Program-made: the position numbers and the translations under genes
Part shown: positions 21,303-32,900 of the stretch, one piece after another
How the letters are laid out: each line of letters begins with the position of its first letter
Position numbering within the stretch: the first letter of the stretch is position 1
Notes under the pieces: model-generated
The model's database searches: none
What the model was told of the DNA's origin: nothing
Seen by the model: only the letters and a program-made list of their open reading frames with translations
Source: Neoceratodus forsteri
Taxonomy: Eukaryota; Chordata; Ceratodontiformes; Ceratodontidae
Assembly (NCBI GenBank): GCA_016271365.2
Contig: CM057452.1
Coordinates: 1,241,517,001 to 1,241,581,000, forward strand
Length of the DNA stretch: 64,000 bases
Reading direction: 5' to 3'

Positions 21303-22683
21303 AATGTCTTTTATCCACCACATTTGTGTCACACAGTATCTCTTGTAGTAATATGATAGGGTCCAGGGATTCCATATTGATTTTTCCCAGGTCTGGAAAA
21401 CCTATAATATAATCATTTAAGATATTGTCCACTTTTTTTGATCCCTTAGTAGAACATTATCTTGCACTAGATTTATTGAAACCCTGGAGCTTCCTGGATT
21501 TTGAAGCCTTTTTTATTTGTTGCCAAAATTGTCTAGAATCCCTAGATTATTCACTATTTCTCCTATAATATCTGCTTTTTGCTACCTTTACTATTTTAAT
21601 ACATTTATTTCTCCACTTCTTAAATGTAATCCAATCCTGTATTTCCCCAGTTCTTCTAGCTTTTTTCCATAAGCGATATTTAATCCTTATGTTTTTCTTG
21701 ATTTTTTTAGTAATCCAGGGTAATTGTTTTTTGTATGAATTTTTTTAACCTTAGGTGCATGTGTGTTTATTTCTTCTATCATCATATTCATAAACTCTTG
21801 GACTTCCAGATCTAATTAGGGAATTAGTTTTTCTATCCCATCTGATACACTGTAATGAATTCCTAAAAGCCTCTATATTGAAGTTCTTCATACTCATTGT
21901 CCAATAAGTCGAAGATTCTGTAATAAGAGTTTTATTTACTTCTAAGTAACATTTTAAAATACAGGAAAATGATCCCCTATGCTTAATGACATTATTTCAA
22001 TTATAGCTATTAGTTCTGAGGAAATGAAAAGTAAACCCAAAATGGAGCCCTGATTTATATATTTTGTACAATTTGTTGATTCAAATACAATTTGTCTAAG
22101 TCCTAGGTTATCCATGTTTCCCCCCAATTTGTTTCCCCTTTTTGTGTCCAAGCAGCATTAAAATCTCCTATTAAAATTAAATTCTTGTTTTTTACCTTAT
22201 CTGATATTTTTCCAACTAGTAAGTCAAAGTGTACCATCTTTGTATTTGGTGGGGCATACATTACTCCAACTACTAAGTTATTTGACAGTAGTTCTATCAG
22301 CAGATATTCTATTTCTTCAATACTGTCCAAGTAAACAGTACAAAATGGCCCTAAACTATCTTTTAAATACAGAATGACTCCTCCCCCTCTTCTGCCCCTA
22401 TCTTTCCTTGCTGTTCTATAGACATGTATCTGGACCTCACTGCCGCTAATGCCAGTGTGTAGCCACATTTCTGGTGTGAATACCCATTAGGTCTGATTGC
22501 ATACTCTCAATCCAGACCCTAAATGCATCCATTTTATTAACCAGACTCCTAACATTCTCATGAATTATACATATACCATTCATCTGTTTAGGTCCAGGAT
22601 TAACCTCCACATCCCCACTAATGGCTAACATCAATGTGAGTATTTGATTGTTTGCTCTTAATCTATGTCTATATGTCTTTAGT
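21303..22683 (-). pseudogene. LINE X: 2A-like leader and endonuclease
   Basis: N-terminal half of LINE X. It starts after an in-frame stop at 22,683-22,685. A basic stretch (TYRHRLRANNQ) and a hydrophobic segment (ILTLMLAIS) lead into GDVEVNPGPK. The endonuclease follows: ENVRSLVNKMDAFRVWI, a degraded ETW block, DRGRRGGGVILYLKD, EYLLIELL, VGVMYAPPNTK and LILIGDFNAAW (about 22,150-22,190). Downstream, stops accumulate through 21,430-22,080, then ILNDYIIGFPDLGKINME leads into the insertion at 21,302. AP-endonuclease character is clear; the protein is broken. Confidence 0.8.
22590..22619 (-). other. Canonical 2A-like ribosome-skipping motif
   Basis: SGDVEVNPGP is encoded at 22,619-22,590, a full match to the D(V/I)ExNPGP consensus, preceded by a hydrophobic run and followed by K. 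In viruses and several LINE clades this motif makes the ribosome skip the Gly-Pro bond, splitting one ORF into two products. Activity in this copy is untested. Confidence 0.85.
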
Positions 22684-22964
22684 TATTTGTGGTGGCCCCT
22701 CTGTATACATTTTCCATTCACTCATGAAGGTGTTTCTCTTGTGTATCTTATTATGAATTTGTTTGTTGTACTGTACAGTTTATGGCATGCCAGTCATTTG
22801 TTCTATCATGGATATAACCATCTACTTCCCACCCTAATTGAATCCCACATCAAAGTCCCCACAAAATAAATCCACACAGGCCCAGATACATTTTCATCAT
22901 ATATATATATTGTGCCCAGTAATTTATATCTTCCTGTAAAGTGATATTTTTAACCCCCTTCCCC

Positions 22965-23195
22965 AGCCTCCCCAGCTGACTCCAGTAGACTGCTCCATAA
23001 TCTGCCAGAGTACTCAGCCAGAGGAATCAGCCAAACACTTGCAGCCACTGCTTCAAAGGTGCTGCCACATCTTAGGGGTGTTTCTTAAGTAGCAGATGAG
23101 TACACCATCATCTGCTCTGCCACCACAGTTTATTGAGCACTCCTGCTATAACTAGATGACAATAATCCTCAGTTGAAAACAATGAGATGCTTGAC
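22965..23195 (+). repeat. Dispersed repeat, copy 1 (see 27.50 kb)
   Basis: About 190-200 bp shared with 27,500-27,710. Landmarks are AGAGGAATCAGCCA, ACACTTGCAG, CTAGATGACAATAATCC and GAAAACAATGAGATG. Similarity stops abruptly on both sides. Confidence 0.75.
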
Positions 23196-24165
23196 AACAG
23201 TCTCTCTAATCAATAGCTGCTTATTGAAGATAGTCAATTGGCAGTAGCCACTTTAGGCTTTATAGCAGCAGTTTTTTATGTGGATTAGTGCAGCAGCATA
23301 CACCAAACATTAGCAGCAGTTACTTTAAAATTAATAGTGACAGTCTTACAGGCAGTTCAATCAGTTCATTCAACAGCATAAATTACTAAAATGAAACTAT
23401 TTCCAGGACAGCAGTAAGCTGTAACAGTCTATTTGCAGCAGTTTCTGTAGATCTTAAATGTTGAATATAAGCAACAAGTGGCAAGTTAGCTTACTCAGTC
23501 ACTGGGGTGTTAGGTCTTAGATATTATTTTTTTTTGCTGGACTTTACATCGTTATGTGAGAAGCTGTTTTGTGCTGGACTTGAAACATCTTTGTGCCAAG
23601 GCTCCCCCTGCAATTAAGAACTTGAATCAGCTGTAGAAGCTAAACTGGCAGCCAATGAGAGGGGCATGGACTGTGAGCTTGTGCTCTTTGTAGGGGAGGA
23701 GGGGCAGTCAGCATAAAAGGGTGCTCGCAGCTACCATGTGAGCGTGGTAACATGAGTGCCACTTGACATCAAAAAATTTGTTTGTAGGTTTAGTGAAGGG
23801 CTGAGTTCTTTAGCTTGAATTTTGGGTTTATAGATTGAGAACTATTTGTAGTAACTAAATATTCAAACTCTCACTCAGATTTAAAAGTCCAAGCTTGGTG
23901 AGTGTTAAACTGAATTTTGATTGTTTCAATTATTAAGCATGCAGAAATATGTAATGTACTGTGTCCTAATTGTGATACTTATTAATCAATGGAAGAATAT
24001 TGACTGTTGGGATAGGGGGGTCACTCCATCACCTGCAAGGCACCTAGAAAAAAATATGTTGTGGCAATTATTTATGTCGTCGGGTTAAGAACTTATTCAT
24101 AGAACCAGAAGAAATGGATTCTCTAGGCAGTGGAGATTATTTAATCAGGTTAGAATCCAATGTTT
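23196..24165 (+). other. Unassigned; possible 5' region of LINE Y
   Basis: No ORF with a recognisable domain. It lies upstream of LINE Y on the same strand and contains CAGCATAAAAGG near 23,710, which resembles a TATA-type sequence. This could be its 5' UTR, but no monomer structure proves it. Confidence 0.3.
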
Positions 24166-24169
24166 TTCA

Positions 24170-27100
24170 TCTAGAAAATCCCACTTAAAATTAACTACAC
24201 CATTTGTTTGTAGCATAGTAATACTGCTTGCAGATGATGTGGAGATAAATCACAGCCCCAAAGGAGTCAATAAACAAAATTTAAAAATTTCACTTGAAAA
24301 CGCAAGAAGTGTTATAAACAAGATGCATGAATTTCAAATATGGACTAAAAGTTATTAACCAGATGTGATAGCATTAGCTGAAACATGGCTATCTCAAAAC
24401 ATACAGGATAAGGAAATATCAATGGATGTTTATAATCTTTTTAGATTAGATAGGGGAAAGAGGGGTGGTGGGGTTCTTTTATATATCACAGTGAAACTGG
24501 GTTTGGGAGAAGTTGTAATTAAGGGTAATTTAGAGGGAATTGAATGTCTTTGTGTTAAATTTGAAAGATTGCAGCTCTTAATTAGTATAGTATATTCCCC
24601 TCCAAAAGTAAATAAACCAAGTTTGAATTATTGGCATCTAAATTAGTATTAGTGTCAGATGGTAAAGATTTAATACTAATTGATGATTTCAACATTGCTT
24701 GGGGCAAGCCAAGGGGATTAAAATTGGAACAAAGTTTTGAGATGCTAAATGTCAATCAAATAATAAATCAAAGTACTAGGAAAAGTGGGGTTAAAAGTCA
24801 GGGGAGTATTTTGGACTTGATTTTTCTCTTTAGGAGCTTTCATGTTGAAAAATGATTTTACCTCCAAATTTGGGGGATCATAATCCAGTATATTGTGCTG
24901 TAAAAGATTTAAATCAAATAATTGAGGAAGAAAAGATTACCCTAAAAAGAAACTTTAAGAACTATCACACAAATAATTTTGTTTATGATTTAAATTGTAT
25001 AGAGTTGGGAAGATTAAATTTAATTCCAGATGTAAATTTGGCAGTTGAAGAATTTTCAAAAACTTATTTAGAGGCCTGTAATAGGCATACACCATTTAAA
25101 AAAACTAAAACAAAGAAAAAAGCATCTTCCATGGATAAATGAATATTTGAAAAAGAAAATTCGTATCAGAGATAGAATCTGGAAAAGAGCAAATAAAACA
25201 AAAAGGGAGGAAGACTGGGTTAATTTCAAAATTAAGCGAAATGAAGGCAAAAGGTTAATTAGATCTGCATGAAAAAAATTTTACAACATTAAAATTAAGA
25301 CAACTCATGATCCTAAACAATATTGGAATATGATAAAAGAATTGGAAAACCCTTTAAGAGCTAAGTCTTGTATAAAAATGTCTAATAAGTGTGAGCTCCT
25401 TGACTCAAAGAAAACAGCCCAGTTGTTGAATAAATATTTATTAACATTGCCTGATATTACCATCCCAGCTGGTTCACAAGTACAAACAGATTTAGTAAAT
25501 AAAGAAACTAATAATGTAAATTGTCCTCTTTTTTTATTTAAAAAAAATAAAAATCTCAGAAGTTAGGCGGGAGATCTTAACATTAAATAAAAATAAATCA
25601 TATGGTATTAACAATATTGAAGGGAAATTTGTTAAAGATGCAGTTGAAGTCTTATCACCAATACTGACTGATTTATGTAATCAAAGTTTGATGGAAAATG
25701 TTTTTCCCTCTATCTGGATAATAGCCAAAATAGTACCTATATTTAAGGGGGGGATTCAAATGACCCCTCAAACTATAGACCAATAGCAATCCTCTCCATC
25801 CTCTCTAAGCTAATGGAACAAATGGTGTTTGGCCAGTTGTATAGTTACTTAGAAAAATATTCAAAATTGACTAAATACCAACATGGCTTTAGGGCAGGTT
25901 ATTCAACTTGCACTGCGCTCATGGACTTCGTTGATAAAGTGGCAGTGGCCTTGGATAAGGGAGAGTCCACGGGCGCAGTATTTGTTGACCTGTCCAAAGC
26001 CTTTGATTTGGTTGACCACCATTTATTGTATGAGAGGATGGAGAGGATTGGTATAGCCCCTAGGTCATTATTATGGTTTAAATCATATTTGAGTCAAAGA
26101 AAACATCAAGTAGTAATAAATGGTCAATTTTCTGAATTAGGTAGTATACTAAGAGGTGTCCCTCAAGGTTCAATTTTGGGGGCCATTATTGTTTTTGTTA
26201 TATATTAATGAATTACCTACCAAAATAAATAATACACAAATCAGGTTGTATGCAGATGATACAGTACTTTTAGCATCAGTCAAATCTCAAAATGAAATGA
26301 TGGTTAAATTACAGATGGATTTTGATGTTCTACAGGATTGATTTTCCAGCTCTAAATTAGTGATAAGTGATAAAAAAAAGTCAGGTTATGTTTTTCAATA
26401 AAAAAACAAAGGTTAATAAAAAACAGATCTGAGATAGGGAAATACTAATGAGGAATGGGAAAAAAAATGATAATCACAGATCAGTATAACTATTTAGGTG
26501 TAGAGATTGATTATACTTTATCTTTCTCAGCTCATATTAATAATACAATAAAGAAAATTAATACTAAGATAGGGACATTACGTAGGTCTTCAAGGATATT
26601 AAATCTACAAACCCAGAGGTTAATTGCAAATCAATTAATAATGCCTGTATTAGACTATGGAAATATGATGTATAATTTTGTGGGTCAAACATATTTAAAT
26701 AAATTAGTCATATCATATAATCAATTGGCAAAATTTGTCCTGAACTGTAGCTATAATACTCATCATTTCATTTTGTATAAAGACCTAAACTGGGACAGTT
26801 TATCAGTATGATTTAAAAAACAATATTCAGTATTTATCTATAAAATAATACATGGGATGATTGAGGGAAGCATGGAATTTCCTTCTGTTAGTAAATATTA
26901 TCCATATCTTTTAAGGGATGTAAAGCATAGAGGTTACACTTTTCCAAAAACTAATACAAGATATGGTACTATGACACTTGAGGCTCAGACTGCAAATATT
27001 TGGAATAATATTCCCCCTGAATTAAGGAAAGCAACTAAACTATCCCAGTTTAAATTAGGATTCAGCACTGTATTTTATGATGAATATACTTGTTTTTAAA

Positions 27101-27311
27101 ATGTGGATAAATGTGTTAGTTGTTGGTCTGATTGAAGATTTTTGTCTTGTATAATGTCAAAAATTATTTATTAGTTGTTTTATGTAGTCTGAATTTTTGT
27201 ATGTTATATTGAATGTAACTTGTTCTTGACACAGGACAACTTTGAAAACAGGTCTATGACCTAAAGTTTGCTATCCTGTATAAAAATAAACATTTTTACT
27301 ACTACTACTAC
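24170..27311 (+). pseudogene. LINE Y (CR1/L2 supergroup), nearly full coding length
   Basis: Plus-strand relative of LINE X. Order: decayed 2A (LLADDVEINHSPK), endonuclease start ENARSVINKMHEFQIW, IALAETWLSQ, LDRGKRGGGVLLYI, LISIVYSPPKVNK, LILIDDFNIAWG (about 24,665-24,705), NLGDHNPVYCAV (SDH position), linker, then RT with KYQHGFRAGYSTCTALMDFV, VFVDLSKAFDLVDHHLL, RGVPQGSILG and an intact RLYADDTVLLAS (about 26,243-26,280). The thumb region contains NYLGVEIDYTLSFSAHI and VLDYGNMMYN. The 3' end is GTATAAAAATAAAC with a (CTA)n tail at 27,298-27,311. Lesions include a frameshift after PQGSILG and scattered stops, so it is not active. Confidence 0.88.
24236..24259 (+). other. Decayed 2A-like motif
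   Basis: DVEINHSP encoded directly before the endonuclease, at the position where LINE X has DVEVNPGP. Pro-Gly has become His-Ser, so skipping should be lost. The preceding SIVILLAD matches the hydrophobic 2A lead-in. Confidence 0.7.
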
Positions 27312-27499
27312 ATATCCCCTGTCTCTTTATGCAGACCCAGAAAATCCTTCTCCTCTATGATGGCCATGTGCGGGAGGAGGAGGGATCTTCAGGCATAGTG
27401 TAGCACTCTTGTTTTGACTATAATTTGGTGTATAGTGGCTCCTCATGTGGCATGCTTGATTTTTAAGATACTGCACAAAAAGTACTGCTCGGCAGTGTC

Positions 27500-27710
27500 T
27501 GCCACCCACCTGCTGGAGTACTCAACCAGAGGAATCAGCCAGACACTTGCAGTCACCACTTCTAAGTCGCTGGCTCATCTTAGGGTGTGTTTCTTAACTA
27601 GCCGATGAGCACACCTTCAGTTGCTCTGCCATCAAGGCTTATTGAGTGCTCCTTCTCTACCTAGATGACAATAATCCCCAGATGAAAACAATGAGATGTT
27701 ATGGTGCTAT
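27500..27710 (+). repeat. Dispersed repeat, copy 2 (see 22.97 kb)
   Basis: Second copy of the 200-bp repeat, same orientation, located just past the LINE Y 3' end and abutting the Harbinger relic's truncated end. Confidence 0.75.
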
Positions 27711-28740
27711 GGTGTCATTAGGTATGGATGCAAAGGATATCCACTGTCACCTATGAAGGGGACATATCATGTTGGTGTGTGAGGACAGGACACCATGCAT
27801 GCTGTGACCCCTTTAACAGTACCTACCAAGAAACCAGCCATCACCACCACCCAGTTCAGAAAGGCAGGCTCCTAGGCCAGATGTGTCGAATATGTGTAGG
27901 CCTGGCATGGCCCTGTGTATTTAACACACACGTTAGTGACAATGCCACTTGCATCACACACAATCAGGTAATTTATGTTGTGGAATCCATTTTGATTGTG
28001 GTACTCCTCCTCATCCACTGCTATTGCCACAATTGCCACCTAGGTGCAGTCTATGGTGCCAAGCACATTTGGCATGCATGTACAACCCCTCCTTTGTGGA
28101 TTGTATGGCTGCTGGTGTGGTGGGAAAGGCTATCTGTGCATGCAGACTCAGGAGCAGGGCATTGGTGACCTAATGCAGGGCCTGGAACACTGATGATTGG
28201 CCTGTAACATCTCCTAACACCTTTTGGAAGGATCTAATAGCATAATATGCCAAAGCACACAGCAGCTTGGTTTCTATGGACATCACCTTAGATTGTCTGG
28301 TGCTAGGTGTTACATGTGGGTGTACCATGTCACACAGGTATGTAATGGCTGCATGGTCCAAATGTAACCTCTCTATATGGTGTGTGTCCTGAAGGGTGTA
28401 TCTGTGTACTCATGTCTGAAAGATGCATGGCTGTGGGTGTCTCCTATGACTCTGGTCCTGTGCCAGATCTTCATCCAGCAGCAGGGCATTGAGCAGTAGT
28501 TCTGGGCATATGGTGCACATATGAGTGCTGTCACACCTGCAGCTGTGTGACAGATGGCTATATAACATTGCACTGTGGCCTGCATGGAACGGGTACCTGT
28601 CCTGAGCTGATACATGTTCCTTTATGTGGGCATCACCTGTGCATGGCAGCGGGTGGCATGGCATGACAGGACATTGTTCATGCAGTGACATCTTTGCACA
28701 CATGCAAAATGGGGGCAGCAGAACAGACTGCAGCACCTGT
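27705..28740 (-). pseudogene. Harbinger-type transposase relic with intron
   Basis: Decayed PIF/Harbinger DDE transposase. From the N-terminal side: LLLDEDLAQDQSHRRHPQP (about 28,500), one TGA stop, then HAAITYLCDMVHPHVTPSTR, IETKLLCALAYYAIRSFQKV and GDVTGQSSVFQALHQVTNAL (28,361-28,170). After a frameshift come NVLGTIDCT (first catalytic Asp), NQNGFHNINYLIVCDASGIV and TNVCVKYTGPC. The next block, GDGWFL-GDSGYPLHPYLMTP, holds the second Asp and is recovered only by removing an intron at 27,826-27,751. The third acidic residue region is missing: similarity ends near 27,705, where an unrelated dispersed repeat begins. Confidence 0.88.
27751..27826 (-). other. 76-bp intron in the Harbinger transposase
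   Basis: Donor GTAGGT at 27,826-27,821 and acceptor CCCCTTCATAG ending at 27,751. Joining TTTCTTG to GTGACAGTGG restores GDGWFLGDSGYP in a single frame (phase 1). Without removal the motif is broken, so the intron call is well supported for the ancestral gene. Confidence 0.8.
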
Positions 28741-28872
28741 GTGGTGGCTGGGGGATAACCACAAGAAATGATAGTGGATGGCTGCCCTTACTTACCAGGA
28801 TGCCCTGTGGGGGCAACATCTGGACTGTATCTTAGCCAGAAGAAGTTGGTATCTGGAAATTAGGGGTGGTGT

Positions 28873-29335
28873 GACGGTGTCAACATCTCATGTGTTCTGA
28901 GTCTGATAATATGCTCCATGTTGTGTTTCCACAGGCATTCAGAGGGAGACCAGACCACCTTGCACTTGAGCAACAGGTGCTGGGCCAAGGTGAAATGGTA
29001 ACAGCAGTTGCCCACCACTGGAGGTGGCCCCAAAAGCTCCTTGACTTTGTGTCCCTCCATCTGGGCAGCCAGGACATCTATTTCATGAATGATGTCAGGG
29101 AGCTGTGGGTGGTAGTGGAGCTGTTGAAGGTAGGTATTGCCTTGCCAGTGTGTGCTGTCTGTGTTGCTGTGTCCCTTCATGTGCAGTATGCTAATGTCCC
29201 ACATTTTCTGTTTGTTTCTGTTGCTGCAGGGGTACACAGGACCATTACACCACATGGTGCAGATGCTGAAGCCCTACAATGATAGCACACCACGTGGCTT
29301 CTCTGGCAACTCAGAGGAGGGGGAGGACTGAGGTT
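28873..29335 (+). pseudogene. Unrecognised two-exon ORF divergent from the Harbinger transposase
   Basis: Function not recognised. One open block (about 28,911-29,129) reads MLHVVFPQAFRGRPDHLALE and onward to NDVRELWVVVELLK, ending exactly at a donor, GTAGGTATT. The next acceptor (TTTCTGTTGCTGCAG, ending about 29,230) opens a frame that continues in phase: GYTGPLHHMVQMLKPYNDST, then GFSGNSEEGED and a stop at about 29,331. An additional acceptor-like TTTCCACAG lies inside the first block at about 28,935. It sits head-to-head with the transposase relic, so it may be the second gene of that element. No Myb domain is visible. It could also be chance. Confidence 0.4.
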
Positions 29336-29820
29336 ACAAGCCACCTGGGTTGGGTACCTGTACTGAATTGATGTGAATAAGCTGTGCTGTCCCAGCAACA
29401 ACTGTGTCCTTACTTTCCTCCGGCAGGCAGCACATGGCAGCAAGCTGGTTAGTGATGGGAGATAGAGAAATGGTGCACTGTATGTCATGTGTGCCTGGCA
29501 GTGGGCCACTGGCAATCATCCTTTCATAGGACAGGGTATGGTGGGTACAAAGGAGCATATGCCTCTGCTGGTGTTCCCATTGCTATGTGTTATGTTGGCT
29601 GCTGAGTGCAGGACTGCATGCATTGTACTGTATGCTCTGTGCCATCCCCCACAGGGGTACAGCATGTACTGCTACTGTGATATTTCCCCAGTGAGTGTTC
29701 TGCTTGTGTCGCTTACCTGCCTGGTATGTTTGTTTTTGCATTTCAACCCATTGGTGGTGCTTTACAAAGTGGATCACTCTCCACCGTGCCTGTGCAGCCA
29801 TTGTTGCCGATGTGGCAATG
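29336..29820. other. Unassigned sequence
   Basis: Between the two-exon ORF and a CR1 fragment. No domain or repeat seen. Confidence 0.4.
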
Positions 29821-30721
29821 GCTACAAGGAGGCATGGAAAGGATGAAAAGAGACTTGGCAAGGTTGGAGAATTGGTCAGAAGTATGGCAGCTAGGATTAA
29901 ATGCAAAGAAGTGCAAAATAATGCAGCTGGGAAACAAGAACCCAGGGGAAGAATACACAATGGGTGGGGAGGTAGTAACAACAACAAAAAAGGAAAGGGA
30001 CCTGGGGGTAATAATAACAGGTGATCTTAAGGTTAGCAAGCAATGTGAGAAGGCAGTAGGGAGGGCTGAGGGTATACTGGGATGTATAGGGAGAGGCATC
30101 AGCAGCAGAAGCAGAAAACAGGAAGTTGTTATCCCTCTGTACAGACAGTTGGTGAGACCCCATCTGGAGTACTGTGTCCAGTTCTGGAGACCCCATCTCT
30201 GCAAGGACATAGATAGGATAAAGGTAGTCCAGAGGAGGGTAACTAAAATGGTGCAGGGTCTGCAAGGGAAGCCATATGAGGAGAGACTAAAGGAGTTTAA
30301 TATGTATACCCTTGAGGAAAGAAGGGAGAGGGGGGACATGATAGAAACTTTTAAGTACCTCAGTGGAATCAACAAAGTCCAAGAGGGTAGCATCTTTCAG
30401 AAAAAGAGACTTGCAAGAACAAGGGGACACAATTTAAAGATAGAAGGAGGGTGGTTCAGGGGCAACGTGAGGAAGTAGTATTTCGCAGAGAGGATAGTGG
30501 ATGCATGGAACAGCTTTCCTGAGGAGGTTGTGGGGTCTAAAACTGTGGAAGAATTCAAGAATGCATGGAACAGACATAATGCAATTCTTGTGGGGGGTAG
30601 GAAGAAATAGGCTGTTGGTTAACTAGGATCTGTGGCCTATCCTGTAGGTAGGGAAATGGGCAGACTAGATGGGCCAAGCGGTCCTTATCTGCCATCAAAG
30701 TCTATCTTTCTATGTTCTATG
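29821..30721 (+). pseudogene. CR1 fragment: ORF2 C-terminus and 3' end
   Basis: 5'-truncated CR1 of the same family as the copies at 1-2.6 kb and 51.5-54 kb. It starts at MERMKRDLARLENWSEVWQL, keeps the RT thumb and C-terminal region open for over 200 codons (ERDLGVIITGDLKVSKQCEK, LYRQLVRPHLEYCVQFWRPH, VVQRRVTKMVQGLQGKPYEE, ERRERGDMIETFKYLSGINK) and has a stop at 30,476-30,478 within the conserved tail. The 3' terminus is TCTATCTTTCTATGTTCTATG (30,701-30,721), the CR1-type short repeat end. It is among the better preserved copies here, but lacks endonuclease and catalytic RT blocks. Confidence 0.92.
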
Positions 30722-32240
30722 TGCAGTGGTGGCATTGGTGGCATGCATCCTTGTCAGTGATAACACACTGATCCTGCTGTGCCCTGTATCTACCTGCTCA
30801 ATGAGCACCGGTAGTTTACTGCAGCCCTACCCCAGGTGTAGTGTTGTGCATGTGGTCCGCATGCCTTACCTATGTAGTTGCTGTCATGCATGTGCATACA
30901 TGAGGGCAGTGCATTTTGCACAGTGCAGCCATGCCCCTCTGCATGCACCTTGCTATGCTACAGTGCTCTTCCTCAGCTGTCATGTCCATCCATTTATATG
31001 TGCCATACATGACTGCCACAAGCATATGTCCTGTGTGCCACACTGACATTGTGCTCTACACACTTCATTGCATGGCCTTCATGGCATGTTCATGCTTTGT
31101 GCATAGGGTGCACTGTGCACAAAATTTGTATCAACAATGCTGTGTGAAATTTGCACTGCAATAATATGTGAACATATTGCCACAGTGCAATGTGAAATTT
31201 GCACTCCTAATATCCTACAAAATTTGCAGCCAAGTAGCTACGTGAAATTTTTGTATTGAACCCAGTAAGAAACATGTTCTCCTTCATTACACTAAACTTC
31301 TGACACTGCAAAATGTTTGCTCTGATGTTATGTTAAAATGTTTCTCCTGACATGATGTCCCTTAAAATGTGTACTCCAAACAAATAAAACAAAGACCCTG
31401 TCTCACAATGGATTGAGGAGGTTATGAGCTCAAAGGCAGAAATCAGTACATATTGCTTTTTCAAACAGTGCTGATAGCTACCCTGTCCTAATATTGTTTT
31501 TAACAGTGCTTACCAAATATGTACAGAGTCACTTATGGTGAACATCAAAGCAGTCCCATTTTATTCTGCAAGCAGCAGCTCCATGCAAATGTAGTGAAGT
31601 TTAAGGTTTTCAAATGATAATGTCCTCTGTCTTAGCTGTGCACATTTTTTTTTTGATGATTCAAAAGGAGACTGTGTCATCTACAATGTTTTGAGGTGAA
31701 CCTTAAGTGACTTTATGCATTACTGGTACACGATCCTAAAAAAATTAAATTTGGAGAAGTTCTGTCCCAGCACGGTTTTGGACTACAAGTACTGATTGAT
31801 ACCCATCTTCTCCTCAATATTGATGTCTAAGTGATGCACATTTCTTCTTCAAACTCTCCTGAAAATGTTGTTATCCCATGAGTAAAGTAAAGTGGTAACC
31901 ACATTCAAAGTGCATTCAGGACTCCACAACTCATTAACAATCCAAAAGTAGATTATCAGTTAACTAATTAGCAAACCAATTGTTCAAGTCATTAGCAATT
32001 TGCTGTTAACTGGTTGCAAAAGATGTTCAGTGTCAGCTTTATTGTACAGGCTTGTTTTAAGTTTTGCTTCTTCTCTGGTAACTACCGTACACCAACTGAG
32101 TTTTCATTTGAAACATAGGAATATTGAAATGGGACAGAGAGAAAGGACTGAAACAGCCCATTCAATCAGTCCCAAGACTGCCTACTTGGAGATGCATCCA
32201 CAAATGTACATTCCTTCTTCAAACCCTTCAAACCCCGACT
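30722..32240. other. Unassigned sequence
   Basis: TG-rich sequence with GTGAAATTTGCACT recurring loosely around 31,143-31,205. No gene or element ends recognised. Confidence 0.4.
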
Positions 32241-32900
32241 GACCACTTCAACAGAGATGAGGGATCTTGGGGTCATAATCGATGACTCCCTCATGCAAAC
32301 AAGTCAATGTAACAAAACATGCAGCTAGGTATCCAGGATGTTGGGGTATAAATGGATAGGTTTAGGCAAGAGTAGAAGTGAGATGATTCTGCCACTGTAT
32401 AAATCCTTGGTGAGGCCTCACCAGGAGTACTGTGCATACTTCAGGAATCCTCACCTCAGGAAAGATATGGACAGACTAAAGTCAGTGCAGCAAAGGGTCA
32501 CCAAAATGTTTCCAGACCAGCATAGCACATCTTATGAGGCTAAGCTGGAGGATGTTAATATTGTAAGTGCTCGCTGGAGGCCAAGCAGGGAGTGGGGGGC
32601 ATAGAGAAACCTATAAGTTATGCAGGGTATGAACAAAGTGAATAGTGAGGACTTATTTGTAATAAATAGGGATAAAGTCACTAGGCAGCATGACTGGAGG
32701 CTGGGGGCAAGTTCAAGAAAAAAGTGAGGAAGTTCTACTTCACTGAGAGGGTGGTAGAACTATCAAACAGACTGTTAGTGGAAGTGATGGGGTAGCCACA
32801 CTTAACAGGTTTAAACATGTTTTTGACAGGACAAAGGGACTCATAGCTCTGGGGGCAAAACAGGCAGGGGTGTGAGGGAGGAGGGTGACAGTCCACCACA
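32241..32900 (+). pseudogene. Old CR1-type fragment, ORF2 C-terminus
   Basis: Diverged relative of the CR1 C-terminus: EMRDLGVIIDDSLMQTSQCN, SEMILPLYKSLVRPHQEYCA, YFRNPHLRKDMDRLKSVQQR, then a tail resembling the conserved KKFYFTERVVE region. It is much more degraded than the copy at 29.8 kb and probably a different, older subfamily. Several stops are present. Confidence 0.75.

Noticed and set aside
19720..21310. Target-site duplication for the foldback-like element
   Set aside because: Flanks (ACAGT / AATGT) are not a convincing duplication of any standard length.
23700..23720. TATA-like CATAAAAGG as a promoter
   Set aside because: Single weak match with no further support; mentioned only as context.
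29743..30393. 216-codon minus-strand frame
   Set aside because: Antisense shadow of a well-preserved CR1 C-terminal frame.
29812..30738. GTGGCAATGG / GTGGCATTGG as a duplication flanking the CR1 fragment
   Set aside because: The right copy is separated from the CR1 3' end by several bases, and CR1 insertions usually lack clear duplications.
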